Of a stretch of DNA of 64,000 nucleotides, positions 31,985 through 39,205 are shown piece by piece (the stretch's first letter is position 1; every line of letters begins with the position of its first letter). Source of the DNA: Chloroflexia bacterium SDU3-3 (lineage in GTDB: Bacteria; Chloroflexota; Chloroflexia; Chloroflexales; Roseiflexaceae). The stretch spans positions 1 to 64,000 of the forward strand of contig WBOU01000007.1 of assembly GCA_009268125.1 (NCBI GenBank), given 5' to 3'. A program made the position numbers and the translations under genes. A model generated the notes under the pieces. The model saw only the letters and a list, made by a program, of their open reading frames with translations. It made no database searches and was not told where the DNA came from.

Positions 31985-32266
31985 AAAAAAGCCCCCATCC
32001 TCTTTTTCATAAGAAAAAGGACGAGAGGCGCTGTGAGCCTTCGTGGTGCCACCTTCATTCCGATCGCGGGCTTTTTTTGTGCCACGGCGATCGCTCGCTG
32101 CGCGCTAACGGGCGCACCCGGCCTCGGTTCGGCTGGCGCGTGCGCGCCGCTTTTCCGGGCGACTCGTGGAGGGGATTGGGCAGGTGCCGCGCTGCCGCCT
32201 CGCACCATCCGGCGGCTCTCTGCAAGCGGGCGACGGGCCTACATCGTCTCCGTCATCGTCTGTCGG
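31985..32266 (-). promoter_or_regulatory. serine-specific T-box leader of the Nudix-Nudix-serS operon
   Basis: On the minus strand the leader has, in order, the distal stem I block GAGAGCCGCC with GATGGTGCGAGGCGGC (32193-32222), a specifier candidate TCC (32168-32170, Ser codon) followed by the usual A and then CGAGTC, and the T-box sequence AAGGTGGCACCACG (32042 region). It ends in a terminator hairpin, CGTCCTTTTTC against GAAAAAGAGGATG, with six T residues at 31985-31990. The bulge reads TGGC, complementary to GCCA, and bacterial tRNA-Ser has G at the discriminator. Specifier, discriminator and downstream serS therefore agree: uncharged tRNA-Ser would favour antitermination. Confidence 0.88.
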
Positions 32267-32271
32267 CTGCG

Positions 32272-32300
32272 ATTATAGCACGGGGCTAGGCCCTGCGCAA
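32272..32300 (-). promoter_or_regulatory. promoter of the T-box/serS operon
   Basis: On the minus strand TTGCGC (32295-32300), a 17-base spacer and consensus TATAAT (32272-32277). Confidence 0.75.
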
Positions 32301-32317
32301 TCGGGCAGCGGGCCTGT

Positions 32318-32408
32318 TTCACCGCGAAGACGCGGAGATTTCTACCACCAATGGAGTCTTGATGGTAAAACGGTTCTTTCGTTCCCTTGGTGTCTTGGTG
32401 GTAAAGCG
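32318..32408. repeat. dispersed intergenic repeat, copy 2
   Basis: Contains ACCGCGAAGACGCGGAGA, then GGAGTCTTGATGGTAAAACG, GTTCCCTTGGTGTCTTGG and GGTAAAG. The right end overlaps the promoter of the following gene. Confidence 0.7.
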
Positions 32409-32415
32409 GTACACT
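32387..32415 (+). promoter_or_regulatory. candidate promoter built partly from the repeat
   Basis: TTGGTG (32387-32392), 17 bases, TACACT (32410-32415), 40 bases before the ATG at 32455. The -35 element is part of the dispersed repeat. Confidence 0.4.
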
Positions 32416-32454
32416 AGAGGCGAGACGATCCGACACAGGAAGAGAGATGCCGCG

Positions 32455-33990
32455 ATGTATCGCCAAGGCGTGCTGCTCAACATGATTATGCTCACCGGCC
32501 TGGCGGCGGTGCTGGCCGGGGCCGCCGGGCGGCTGATGCCCGCGTGGTCGCCTGCGCTGCCGGTGGCGTTGGTGGCGCTGGTGGCGCTTGAGGCGGGCGT
32601 GGTGCACCGCACCTACCGCCGTGACCGCATGTGGTTGAGCGAGCTGCTGCACTACCTCGCGCCCGAGCTGCTGGTGCTGGCCATGCTGGCCCGCGTGGCC
32701 GCCAGCCTGAGCGGCGGGGCCGACCTGGCCGCCGACGCGCGGCGCTGGCTGGGCGACCCGCTGGGCGCGCTCGACCTGCCGTTCTGGCTGGTGCTGGCGG
32801 CGGCCTGCGGCGCTGGCTGGCTCACCCACATCACCATGGAATCGCTCTGCCAGCTGGAGCCAAAGCCGCTGGAGCTAAGCATCCCCAGCGACGAGATCCG
32901 GCGCATGATGCAGCTGGTGCTGCAGGACAAGGCCGAGGCGCTGCGCCAGGTGGGGCGGCGCTTCCTGTTCGGCGGGGCGGCGCTGCTAGTGGCGTTGGGT
33001 GTCACCTCGGTGAACATGGAGGTGCTGGGCGGCCCCTCGGTGCCCATGCCGCCCGCCAGCGTGGCGGGGGCGCTGGCCTACCTGATCTGCGGCTTCATGC
33101 TCTACAGCCGGGGGCGGCTGGCCCTGCTGCGCAGCCGCTGGTGGCTGGATGGGGCCAGCATCGCGCCGGATGTCGAGCGGCGCTGGGGCGTGTCGAGCTG
33201 GCTGATGGTGGCCGGGGCGGCGCTGGGCCTGGCGCTGCTGCCGCGCAGCTACGGCATGGGCCTGCTAGAGACGCTGCACGCCTCGCTGGGGCTGGTGGGC
33301 TACGCGCTGCTGATGGTGGGCTATCTGGTGGTGTGGGTGTTCGGCATGCTGGCGCTCATCCCAGCGGCGCTGATGGCGCTGTTCGGCGGGCAGTCCATCC
33401 CGCCCGAGGCGGCGGGGGCGCTGCCCGCCATGCCGCCCGCGCCGCCCCAGGCCGAGCACCAGCCCAACTTGGCCTCGGCCATGGTGTTCTGGCTGTGCAT
33501 GGCGGCGCTGGTGCTCTACGCCCTGGTGACGGTGGTGCAGCGCCACCCGCTGCTGGCCGAGCGGCTGCTGGGCGGGCCGCTGCGCGACCTGTGGGCTTGG
33601 CTAGGCCGCCTTTGGCGCGGCGGGCGGCGCTGGGCGGCGCTGGCCAGCAGCGCCGTGCGCCAGCGGCTGCGGCCCGCGCCCGCGCCCGCCGCGCTGCGCA
33701 GGCTGCGGCTGCGGCTGGGCGCGCTGGCCCCGCGCGATATGGTGCGCTACTTCTACCTCTCCACCCTGCGCCGCGCCGCCAGGGGAGGCGTGGCCCGCCG
33801 CCCGGCCCAGACCCCGCGCGAGTACGCGGCCACGCTCTCCAGCGCCCTGCCCGAGGCCGAGCCAGACATCGCCGCGCTCACCGAGTCGTTCGTGGCCGCC
33901 CAGTACAACCCCCGCCCCGTGAGCGACGCCGACACGCGGCGCGCCCGCCCGCCGTGGCAGCGCCTGCGCGATAGGCTGCGTCAGCGCTAG
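32455..33990 (+). CDS. polytopic membrane protein with C-terminal DUF4129 domain
   Basis: A 511-residue protein. About ten hydrophobic segments fill residues 1-390. The cytoplasmic tail ends in a DUF4129 domain: MVRYFYLSTLRRAARGGVA, RRPAQTPREYAATL and ALTESFVAAQYNPRPV. DUF4129 is often found with transglutaminase-core membrane proteins and MoxR/DUF58 clusters, but no such partner is adjacent here. The ATG at 32455 follows AGGAAGAGAG. The function is not known. Confidence 0.75.
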   Translation: MYRQGVLLNMIMLTGLAAVLAGAAGRLMPAWSPALPVALVALVALEAGVVHRTYRRDRMWLSELLHYLAPELLVLAMLARVAASLSGGADLAADARRWLGDPLGALDLPFWLVLAAACGAGWLTHITMESLCQLEPKPLELSIPSDEIRRMMQLVLQDKAEALRQVGRRFLFGGAALLVALGVTSVNMEVLGGPSVPMPPASVAGALAYLICGFMLYSRGRLALLRSRWWLDGASIAPDVERRWGVSSWLMVAGAALGLALLPRSYGMGLLETLHASLGLVGYALLMVGYLVVWVFGMLALIPAALMALFGGQSIPPEAAGALPAMPPAPPQAEHQPNLASAMVFWLCMAALVLYALVTVVQRHPLLAERLLGGPLRDLWAWLGRLWRGGRRWAALASSAVRQRLRPAPAPAALRRLRLRLGALAPRDMVRYFYLSTLRRAARGGVARRPAQTPREYAATLSSALPEAEPDIAALTESFVAAQYNPRPVSDADTRRARPPWQRLRDRLRQR

Positions 33991-34107
33991 GGAGGCGCTG
34001 CCCCTCAGCAGATGCGCCGCGTTCATCGCACATTCATCCGATGCTCACGGTGCATTCGGATGCGCTCCGTGCCACGTTGCATCAATAGAGGCATGGATAG
34101 GTGTTTG

Positions 34108-34148
34108 GGGAAGGGCGTGTGCAAGTCGGGGAAGGGCGTGTGCGAGTA
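34108..34148. repeat. 21-bp tandem repeat, two copies
   Basis: GGGGAAGGGCGTGTGC with AAGT or GAGT, starting at 34108 and 34129, exact period 21. It lies in the 224-base gap between the DUF4129 gene and moeZ; the rest of that gap holds only the moeZ terminator. Confidence 0.75.
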
Positions 34149-34158
34149 CTCAGAAAAC

Positions 34159-34196
34159 AGCGCAGCGGCCAGGGGCTTGCCCCTGGCCGCTGCGCT
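34159..34196 (-). terminator. terminator of the sulfur-relay operon
   Basis: A perfect 18-bp stem with a two-base loop; the arms are AGCGCAGCGGCCAGGGGC and its complement. On the minus strand it is followed by GTTTTCT, 19 bases after the moeZ stop. Confidence 0.8.
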
Positions 34197-34214
34197 ATGC
34201 GTGGTGCGTGACGC

Positions 34215-35366
34215 CTAGTAGGTCGGCACGCTCGGGTCCACATCCTCCGACCAGCGGATGATGCCGCCGGCCAGGTTTTTCAGCTTGCGGAACCCGGCGC
34301 GGCGCAGCGTATTGATCGCGCGCGCGCTGCGGACGCCCGACTTGCAGTAGACCACCATCTCCACCGAGGTGTCCAGCTCGCTCATGCGCTCGGGCAGCTC
34401 GTTCACCGAGATGCGCACCGCGCCGGGCAGGTGGCCGATCTCCCACTCGTTGGCCTCGCGCACATCCAGCAGGAAGGGCTTCTCGGGCTGCTGGAGCCAC
34501 GCGGCCAGCTCCTTGGGCGTCAGCTCCTCCACATCCTCCGCCGCCTGGACCTCGGATGTGATGCCGCAGAACATCTGGTAGTCGATCAGCTCGGTCACGG
34601 TCGGGTGCTCGCCGCATACCGGGCAGCTGGGGTTGCGGCGCAGTTTCAGCTGGCGGAACTGGAGGTTCAGCGCATCGTAGAGCAGCAGCCGCCCGATCAG
34701 AGTCTCGCCGATGCCGGTGAGCAGCTTGATCGCCTCGGTGGCCTGGATGGTGCCGATCACACCCGGCAGCACGCCCAGCACCCCGCCCTCGGCGCAGCTG
34801 GGCACCAGGCCGGGGGGCGGCGGCTCGGGGTAGAGGCAGCGGTAGCAGGGGCCGCCGTCCTTGGGGTGGAACACGGTGGCCTGGCCCTCGAAGCGGAAGA
34901 TCGAGCCGTAGACATTCGGCTTGCCCAGCATCACGCTGGCGTCGTTGGTCAGATAGCGGGTGGGGAAGTTGTCGGTGCCGTCGATCACCACGTCGTAGGG
35001 GCGGATCAGGTCCAGCGCATTGTCGGATGTGATCTGCGTCTCGTAGGTGGTCACCTCGACGTTCGGGTTCAGGTCTTGGATGCGGCTCTTGGCCGACTCG
35101 GTCTTGAGCATGCCCAGGGTGGATGTGCCGTGGGCGATCTGGCGCTGCAGGTTGCTCTCATCGACCACGTCGAAGTCGAGCAGGCCGATGTGGCCCACGC
35201 CTGCCGCCGCCAGGTAGAGCGCCAGGGGCGAGCCGAGGCCGCCCGCGCCGATCAGCAGCACGCTACCCTGCTTCAGCTTGCGCTGGCCCTCCATGCCGAA
35301 CTCGGGCAGGATGAGGTGGCGCGAGTAGCGGCGGATCTCCTCATTTGAAAGCTGCGTATCTGTCAT
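34215..35366 (-). CDS. moeZ: MoeZ-type E1-like adenylyltransferase/sulfurtransferase
   Basis: A 383-residue fusion of a ThiF/MoeB E1-like domain and a C-terminal rhodanese domain. It adenylates the C-terminal glycine of ubiquitin-like sulfur carriers and then delivers sulfur as a thiocarboxylate. Seen here: nucleotide loop GAGGLGSP (40-47), DGTDNFPTRYLTND, zinc cysteines CYRC (174, 177) and CPVC (248, 251), Cys191 in PSCAEGG, and the rhodanese cysteine 341 in CKSGVRS. Last gene of the operon that also encodes the carrier and its JAMM protease. In actinobacteria the homologue charges CysO and MoaD. Confidence 0.95.
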   Translation of the reverse strand: MTDTQLSNEEIRRYSRHLILPEFGMEGQRKLKQGSVLLIGAGGLGSPLALYLAAAGVGHIGLLDFDVVDESNLQRQIAHGTSTLGMLKTESAKSRIQDLNPNVEVTTYETQITSDNALDLIRPYDVVIDGTDNFPTRYLTNDASVMLGKPNVYGSIFRFEGQATVFHPKDGGPCYRCLYPEPPPPGLVPSCAEGGVLGVLPGVIGTIQATEAIKLLTGIGETLIGRLLLYDALNLQFRQLKLRRNPSCPVCGEHPTVTELIDYQMFCGITSEVQAAEDVEELTPKELAAWLQQPEKPFLLDVREANEWEIGHLPGAVRISVNELPERMSELDTSVEMVVYCKSGVRSARAINTLRRAGFRKLKNLAGGIIRWSEDVDPSVPTY

Positions 35367-35417
35367 AGTGATGCTCTGCGATCGCGTGCGCCGGGCCAGT
35401 GCCCGCTGGCGCTGCGA

Positions 35418-35699
35418 TCAACAGCTGCCCCCCGCAATCGCTGGAATAATGCTGACGGTCTCGCCATCCGGCACCTGGGTCTCCGCGCCCTGAAGGTAGC
35501 GGATGTCCTCATCGCCCACATAGATATTCACAAAGCTGCGCAGCTCGCCCTGCTCGTTGTGCAGCTGCTTGCCCAGCTGCGGGTGCTGCTCGACCAGGGC
35601 GGCCAGCACCTCGCGGATGCTGCCGCTGGCGAGCTTGGCGCTCGCCTGGCCCCCGGCGTACTGGCGCAGCGCGGTGGGGATGGTGATCGTAACTGCCAC
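35418..35699 (-). CDS. ubiquitin-like sulfur carrier (MoaD/ThiS/CysO family) with GG-SC tail
   Basis: A 93-residue beta-grasp protein. VTITIPTALRQYAGG begins the fold, REVLAALVEQHPQLGKQL is the central helix, FVNIYVGDEDIRYLQG and DGETVSIIPAIAGG complete it. The C terminus reads AIAGGSC: the diglycine is followed by Ser-Cys, so it is not ready for adenylation as made. Removal of the two residues by the JAMM protease encoded next door would expose the GG, as described for QbsE/QbsD. The GTG start at 35699 follows TGGAGG. It could serve cysteine, thiamin or molybdopterin synthesis; context points to a CysO-like role. Confidence 0.9.
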   Translation of the reverse strand: MAVTITIPTALRQYAGGQASAKLASGSIREVLAALVEQHPQLGKQLHNEQGELRSFVNIYVGDEDIRYLQGAETQVPDGETVSIIPAIAGGSC

Positions 35700-35762
35700 G
35701 GTGAACCTCCAACTGTAAGAAGCCAAAGAATGCGGCCCAGCGGCGCTGCTGGGTGTGCGGCG

Positions 35763-36230
35763 CTAGCGGGAGCCAAGCTCCTCGGCGATAAAGCGGCTGC
35801 CGTCCTCGGCCAGCAGCCAGCTGGCCAGCTCTGCCGCGCCATCGCTGCGCACCGACTGGATGAGAAACGAGAAGCTGGTGCCGCCGCCCACGCCCTGCGC
35901 GCCGACCCGGTCGCGCTCGGATGGGATGGCGGGCCAGTCGGGGTGCGAGTGGTAGCAGCCCACCACATCTAGCCCCTGGGCCTGCGCCTCGCGGTCGGCG
36001 CGCAGGTAGTCCTTGGGGTCGAGGTAGAAGCGGTCGCGCTGCGAATCGGCGTCGTCGGTCTCGGAGAGCGCCACCTGGCCGGACCAGCTGTTCTGGGCGG
36101 CGTAGGTGGCCACCACCGCCTTGCTGCGGCCCTCCAGCGTGCCCAGCAGCAGCCCAACGCACTCGTTGGGGTAGCTGGCCTGGGCGTGGGTGGCGATGGC
36201 CGCGCGGACCTCGGGTGTGAGCGTGATCAT
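35763..36230 (-). CDS. JAMM/MPN+ metalloprotease (Mec/QbsD-like)
   Basis: A 155-residue zinc isopeptidase. Glu23 lies in YPNECVGLLLG, and HSHPDWPAIPSERD at residues 94-107 fits HxHx7SxxD exactly, so the metal site is complete. In mycobacteria Mec releases cysteine from the CysO-Cys adduct; in the quinolobactin pathway QbsD trims the carrier C terminus. Both activities are possible for the GG-SC carrier encoded 63 bases downstream. The start at 36230 overlaps no upstream gene and lies 15 bases after sufE. Confidence 0.93.
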   Translation of the reverse strand: MITLTPEVRAAIATHAQASYPNECVGLLLGTLEGRSKAVVATYAAQNSWSGQVALSETDDADSQRDRFYLDPKDYLRADREAQAQGLDVVGCYHSHPDWPAIPSERDRVGAQGVGGGTSFSFLIQSVRSDGAAELASWLLAEDGSRFIAEELGSR

Positions 36231-36245
36231 GGTGAAGCCCTCTGT

Positions 36246-36695
36246 CTACTGGCCCAGCTGCGCCAGGCCCCGCGCGGCCACTAGCTTGAGGTGCACCACC
36301 ATGAAGTGGACACCGTTCAGGCGCTGCGGGGAGAGCGCGCTCTGCAAGCCCATGCGGTAGTAGATGTCGTTCGGTAGCCGCACGATCTCCTTTGGCTCAA
36401 GGCCGTTCAGGCCCTGGCGCAGGATCTCGGCGAAGCCGCGCACCGTGGGCGACTCGGGCGGGATGTCGAAGTGGAAGAAGATCTGCCGGTCGCGCAGCTC
36501 GAATGCGATGTCGACCGGGGTCGCGCACTCGTCCACGCGCTCTAGCGGGGCGCTGGCGCGCAGCGGCGCGGGCAGGGCCGGAAGCTGCTCGGAAAACTCC
36601 AGCAGGGTCTCAAGCTTCTCCTCGCGGCTCATGTCGCGGAAGTCGTCGATGATCGCCTGCAGGGGCGCGGGCAGGGGTGCTTGTGCATCACTCAT
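36246..36695 (-). CDS. sufE: SufE family sulfur acceptor
   Basis: A 149-residue SufE-like protein, which accepts persulfide sulfur from a cysteine desulfurase or another donor and passes it on. [20 protein letters not shown] is the N-terminal helix pair and VDECATPV holds the acceptor cysteine near residue 56. The usual Gly-Cys pair is Glu-Cys here. SufU, the alternative SufS partner, is encoded in the suf operon nearby, so this SufE may serve the MoeZ relay rather than SufS. Confidence 0.87.
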   Translation of the reverse strand: MSDAQAPLPAPLQAIIDDFRDMSREEKLETLLEFSEQLPALPAPLRASAPLERVDECATPVDIAFELRDRQIFFHFDIPPESPTVRGFAEILRQGLNGLEPKEIVRLPNDIYYRMGLQSALSPQRLNGVHFMVVHLKLVAARGLAQLGQ

Positions 36696-36815
36696 AGTGT
36701 ACCTGATCGCATGAGGCGCAAAAAAAGGGGCCGTGCTGATTCAACCCGCAGTATAGCGCATATTTGCGCCGCCTGGGAATCATCCACGCCCCCTCGCATC
36801 GGATTCGCCGCTGGG

Positions 36816-37670
36816 CTAGGGCTGGTAGGTCTTCTCGATCGGCAGGCCCACGCTGTTGCCCCACTCGGTCCACGAGCCGTCGTAGTTGCGCACCTTGGGG
36901 AAGCCCAGCAGGTAGCGCAGCACGAACCAAGTGTGGCTCGACCGCTCGCCGATGCGGCAGTAGGCGATCACGTCCTGGTCGGGGGCGATGCCCTGGCTGC
37001 CGTACAGCTCCTCTAGCTCCTCGCGGCCCTTGAAGGTGCCATCCTCGCGCACGGCCTTGGCCCAGGGCACATTCACGGCGGTGGGGATGTGGCCGCCGCG
37101 CAGCGTGCCCTCCTGGGGGTACTCGGGCATGTGGGTGCGCTCGCCGCTGAACTCCTGGGGGCTGCGCACATCCACCAGCGCGCCGCCCTGGCGCACGTGG
37201 GCCAGCACCTGGTCGCGGAAGGCTCGGATGGTGGCGTCGTCGCGCTCGGCGGCGGTGTAGCTGGCCGGGGCGGGGCTGGCCTTCTCCTTGGTCAGCGGGC
37301 GGCCCTCGGCGGCCCACTTGGCCCGCCCGCCGTTCATGATGCGGGCGTCGCGGTGGCCGAACAGCTTGAACACCCAGAGGGCGTAGGTGGCCCACCAGTT
37401 GTTTTTGTCGCCGTAGAACACCACCGTAGTGTCGTTGGCGATGCCCTTGGATGCCAGCAGTTTCTCGAAGCTGGCCTTGTCGAGGTAGTCGCGCACCACG
37501 GGGTCGTTCAGGTCGGTCACCCAGTCGATATTTACCGCGCCGGGGATGTGGCCCTGGTGGTAGAGCAGGATGTCCTCGTTGCTCTCTACAAGGCGCACCT
37601 TGGGGTCATCCAGGTGCTGCGCGACCCACTCGGTGTCGACCAGCACTTCGGGATGGGCATATGCGGCCAT
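36816..37670 (-). CDS. two-domain rhodanese, thiosulfate sulfurtransferase (SseA/CysA2 type)
   Basis: A 284-residue sulfurtransferase with an inactive N-terminal rhodanese domain and an active C-terminal one whose loop is [14 protein letters not shown]. The sequence [20 protein letters not shown] and [10 protein letters not shown] are typical of the mycobacterial CysA2/SseA group. It heads the operon rhodanese-sufE-JAMM-carrier-moeZ and probably supplies persulfide sulfur from thiosulfate. Its upstream region (37671-37766) is AT-rich and should hold the operon promoter, though no consensus pair stands out. Confidence 0.92.
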   Translation of the reverse strand: MAAYAHPEVLVDTEWVAQHLDDPKVRLVESNEDILLYHQGHIPGAVNIDWVTDLNDPVVRDYLDKASFEKLLASKGIANDTTVVFYGDKNNWWATYALWVFKLFGHRDARIMNGGRAKWAAEGRPLTKEKASPAPASYTAAERDDATIRAFRDQVLAHVRQGGALVDVRSPQEFSGERTHMPEYPQEGTLRGGHIPTAVNVPWAKAVREDGTFKGREELEELYGSQGIAPDQDVIAYCRIGERSSHTWFVLRYLLGFPKVRNYDGSWTEWGNSVGLPIEKTYQP

Positions 37671-37766
37671 TGCGCTGCCTCCGCAGTTCTATTCTGAAGT
37701 AGATTTGCCAAGTTAATTAAGTAATTCTACTCAGAAAGCCGGGCGGCGTCAAGCCAGAAGGGGCGG

Positions 37767-37966
37767 GCGTTTGGCGGCGGGCATTCTTGATTCACCGAAG
37801 ATTTTCAACCACGAAGACGCGAAGGCTCGAAGGTTGCTCTTCCTTTTCCCTTCGCGCCTTCGTGGCTATTGGTTCCCTTTTCCTTGGTGTCTTGGAGCCT
37901 TGGTGGTGAAAGAATCTATGCTTTATCGAGAATGCATAGACCCTGGGGCGCGCGTTTGGCGGCGGG
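37767..37966. repeat. dispersed intergenic repeat, copy 3, flanked by direct repeats
   Basis: GCGTTTGGCGGCGGG occurs at 37767-37781 and 37952-37966. Between them lies the repeat: CCACGAAGACGCGAAGG, its near inverse CCTTCGCGCCTTCGTGG, then GGTTCCCTT and TTGGTGTCTTGGAGCC. The right direct repeat is also part of a 9-bp hairpin, CGTTTGGCG with CGCCAAACG (37953-37980). No gene lies between 37671 and 37998. Confidence 0.7.
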
Positions 37967-37998
37967 TGTGTCGCCAAACGGTGTCGCGGCTGGGGGTG

Positions 37999-38310
37999 CT
38001 AGGGCAGCTCGACAAAGATATCGCCGCCCTCAATGCTGGTGGGGTAGGTGGCCAGCGGGCCATAGGCGGGCAGGGCTAGCACCGCGCCGGTGTCGATGCG
38101 GAAGCGCGCCCCGTGGAGCGGGCACTCGATCGAGCAGTCGTCGGGGTCGACAAAGCCTTCGCCGAGGTCGTAGTAGGAATGGGTGCAGATCGCGTCGGTG
38201 GCGTAGATCTGGCCGCCGACGTTGTAGATCGCGATGCGCTCGCCCTGGCAGTCGAACGAGCGCACACTGTTCTCGGGGATCTCGCCCACCGTGGTGATCT
38301 TCACGCGCAT
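37999..38310 (-). CDS. Rieske-type [2Fe-2S] ferredoxin
   Basis: A 103-residue soluble Rieske protein. Cluster ligands are visible as CTH (residue 42 region) and CPLHG (63 region), separated by DLGEGFVDPDDCSIE. Proteins of this type carry electrons for oxygenases or appear beside suf genes. The start at 38310 is two bases from the stop of the gene before it, so the two are cotranscribed. Confidence 0.92.
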   Translation of the reverse strand: MRVKITTVGEIPENSVRSFDCQGERIAIYNVGGQIYATDAICTHSYYDLGEGFVDPDDCSIECPLHGARFRIDTGAVLALPAYGPLATYPTSIEGGDIFVELP

Positions 38311-38312
38311 GG

Positions 38313-38696
38313 CTAGCCTGCGATCCCAAGGGCCTGGAGCATCAGCGCAGGCTCGCCCTCGGGCCAGCCGGTGCGGCCAGGGGCGCTGCTCACCACCAGC
38401 AGCGAGGCCAGCGGCCCCACGAACACTAGGTCGATCACGCCATCGGCGGTGACAAGGCCGACCTGATCGAGCCGGCCAGTGCGAGTTTTCGCCCACAGCC
38501 GAAGGGATGAGATGCCGATACGTGCGATGTTGGGCGCGGCGCGCTCGAAGGCGGCGTCGGACGCCCAGACAACCTGTCCATCGAGGGTACAAAGCGCTGC
38601 CGCATCCGCGTTGGATTGGAGCAGCTCGCCCTCCAGGTAGCGCCCGATTTGCTTCACGAGCGTGTTGGTAAGTGCAATCTGGCTTGCTGTGGTCAT
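38313..38696 (-). CDS. roadblock/LC7-like small protein
   Basis: A 127-residue protein whose order of elements suggests a roadblock/LC7 fold: an N-terminal helix (ASQIALTNTLVKQIGRYLEG), strand DAAALCTLDGQVVWAS, helix, then GLVTADGVIDLVFVGPLASL and LLVVSS. The assignment is by pattern only. Such proteins often dimerise and act with small GTPases in bacterial polarity or gliding systems; no GTPase is adjacent. The ATG at 38696 follows AGGA; a longer open frame upstream lacks support. Confidence 0.45.
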   Translation of the reverse strand: MTTASQIALTNTLVKQIGRYLEGELLQSNADAAALCTLDGQVVWASDAAFERAAPNIARIGISSLRLWAKTRTGRLDQVGLVTADGVIDLVFVGPLASLLVVSSAPGRTGWPEGEPALMLQALGIAG

Positions 38697-38781
38697 GCGT
38701 CTGTCCTGCTGTTTCTTAACTAAGCGTGACACGAGGCGCTGCGCCGAGTGCTGGGGCCAGGCTCGCGAACGGTTGGCTACT

Positions 38782-38790
38782 AGTATACCA
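38782..38790 (-). promoter_or_regulatory. extended -10 of the roadblock-Rieske pair
   Basis: On the minus strand TGGTATACT: a TATACT with upstream TG, about 85 bases before the start codon. No clear -35 element. Confidence 0.4.
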
Positions 38791-38799
38791 GCAAGTGGA

Positions 38800-39150
38800 T
38801 AGGTAGCACAGAGCCGACGATCCTGCCGCAAGAGGATCTACGATGCACCCGCGTACGAGAGAGAGCCTTGGCGGAGCTGATGGAGAAGCGCGCGCCCACC
38901 ATTATTTTGCTCTGCTAGGTATTTTACACGAGTATCGCAGTCGCCTGCAAGATTCTCTCTGTCATGGCTTTGTGAAGCCATATGATCAAATCTGTAAGTA
39001 GCATCCCCCCATGGCCCATGGGGCGGCGCTCGGCCTCGGGTTGTATGTGTTCATCTGAACGCAGCGGCAAGATCAATTTCGCTTATCGGGTTAGGAATGT
39101 GGGTGAAATAGGCGAAGAGTTGTGATGGAACTCTTATATGACATAACGAA
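38800..39150. other. gene-free stretch with small hairpins
   Basis: I see no coding frame here. Two small palindromic elements stand out: ATGGCTT-N4-AAGCCAT (about 38964-38982) and CCCCATGGCCCATGGGG (about 39007-39023). Neither has a nearby promoter or U tract that would identify an RNA gene. Confidence 0.4.
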
Positions 39151-39183
39151 GGGCGGCCACGAGGAAGAATCCCCAGGCCGCCC
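39151..39183 (-). terminator. suf operon terminator
   Basis: GGGCGGCC (39151-39158) pairs with GGCCGCCC (39176-39183), 23 bases after the sufB stop; the U tract is weak (TTCGTT). Confidence 0.65.
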
Positions 39184-39205
39184 CGAACAGGCTATGGCAC
39201 GAAGC

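Noticed and set aside
36246-36695. Pseudogene of sufE because the active-site Gly-Cys is Glu-Cys
   Set aside because: The frame is intact with a normal start and length, the cysteine is present, and the gene sits in a tightly spaced operon.
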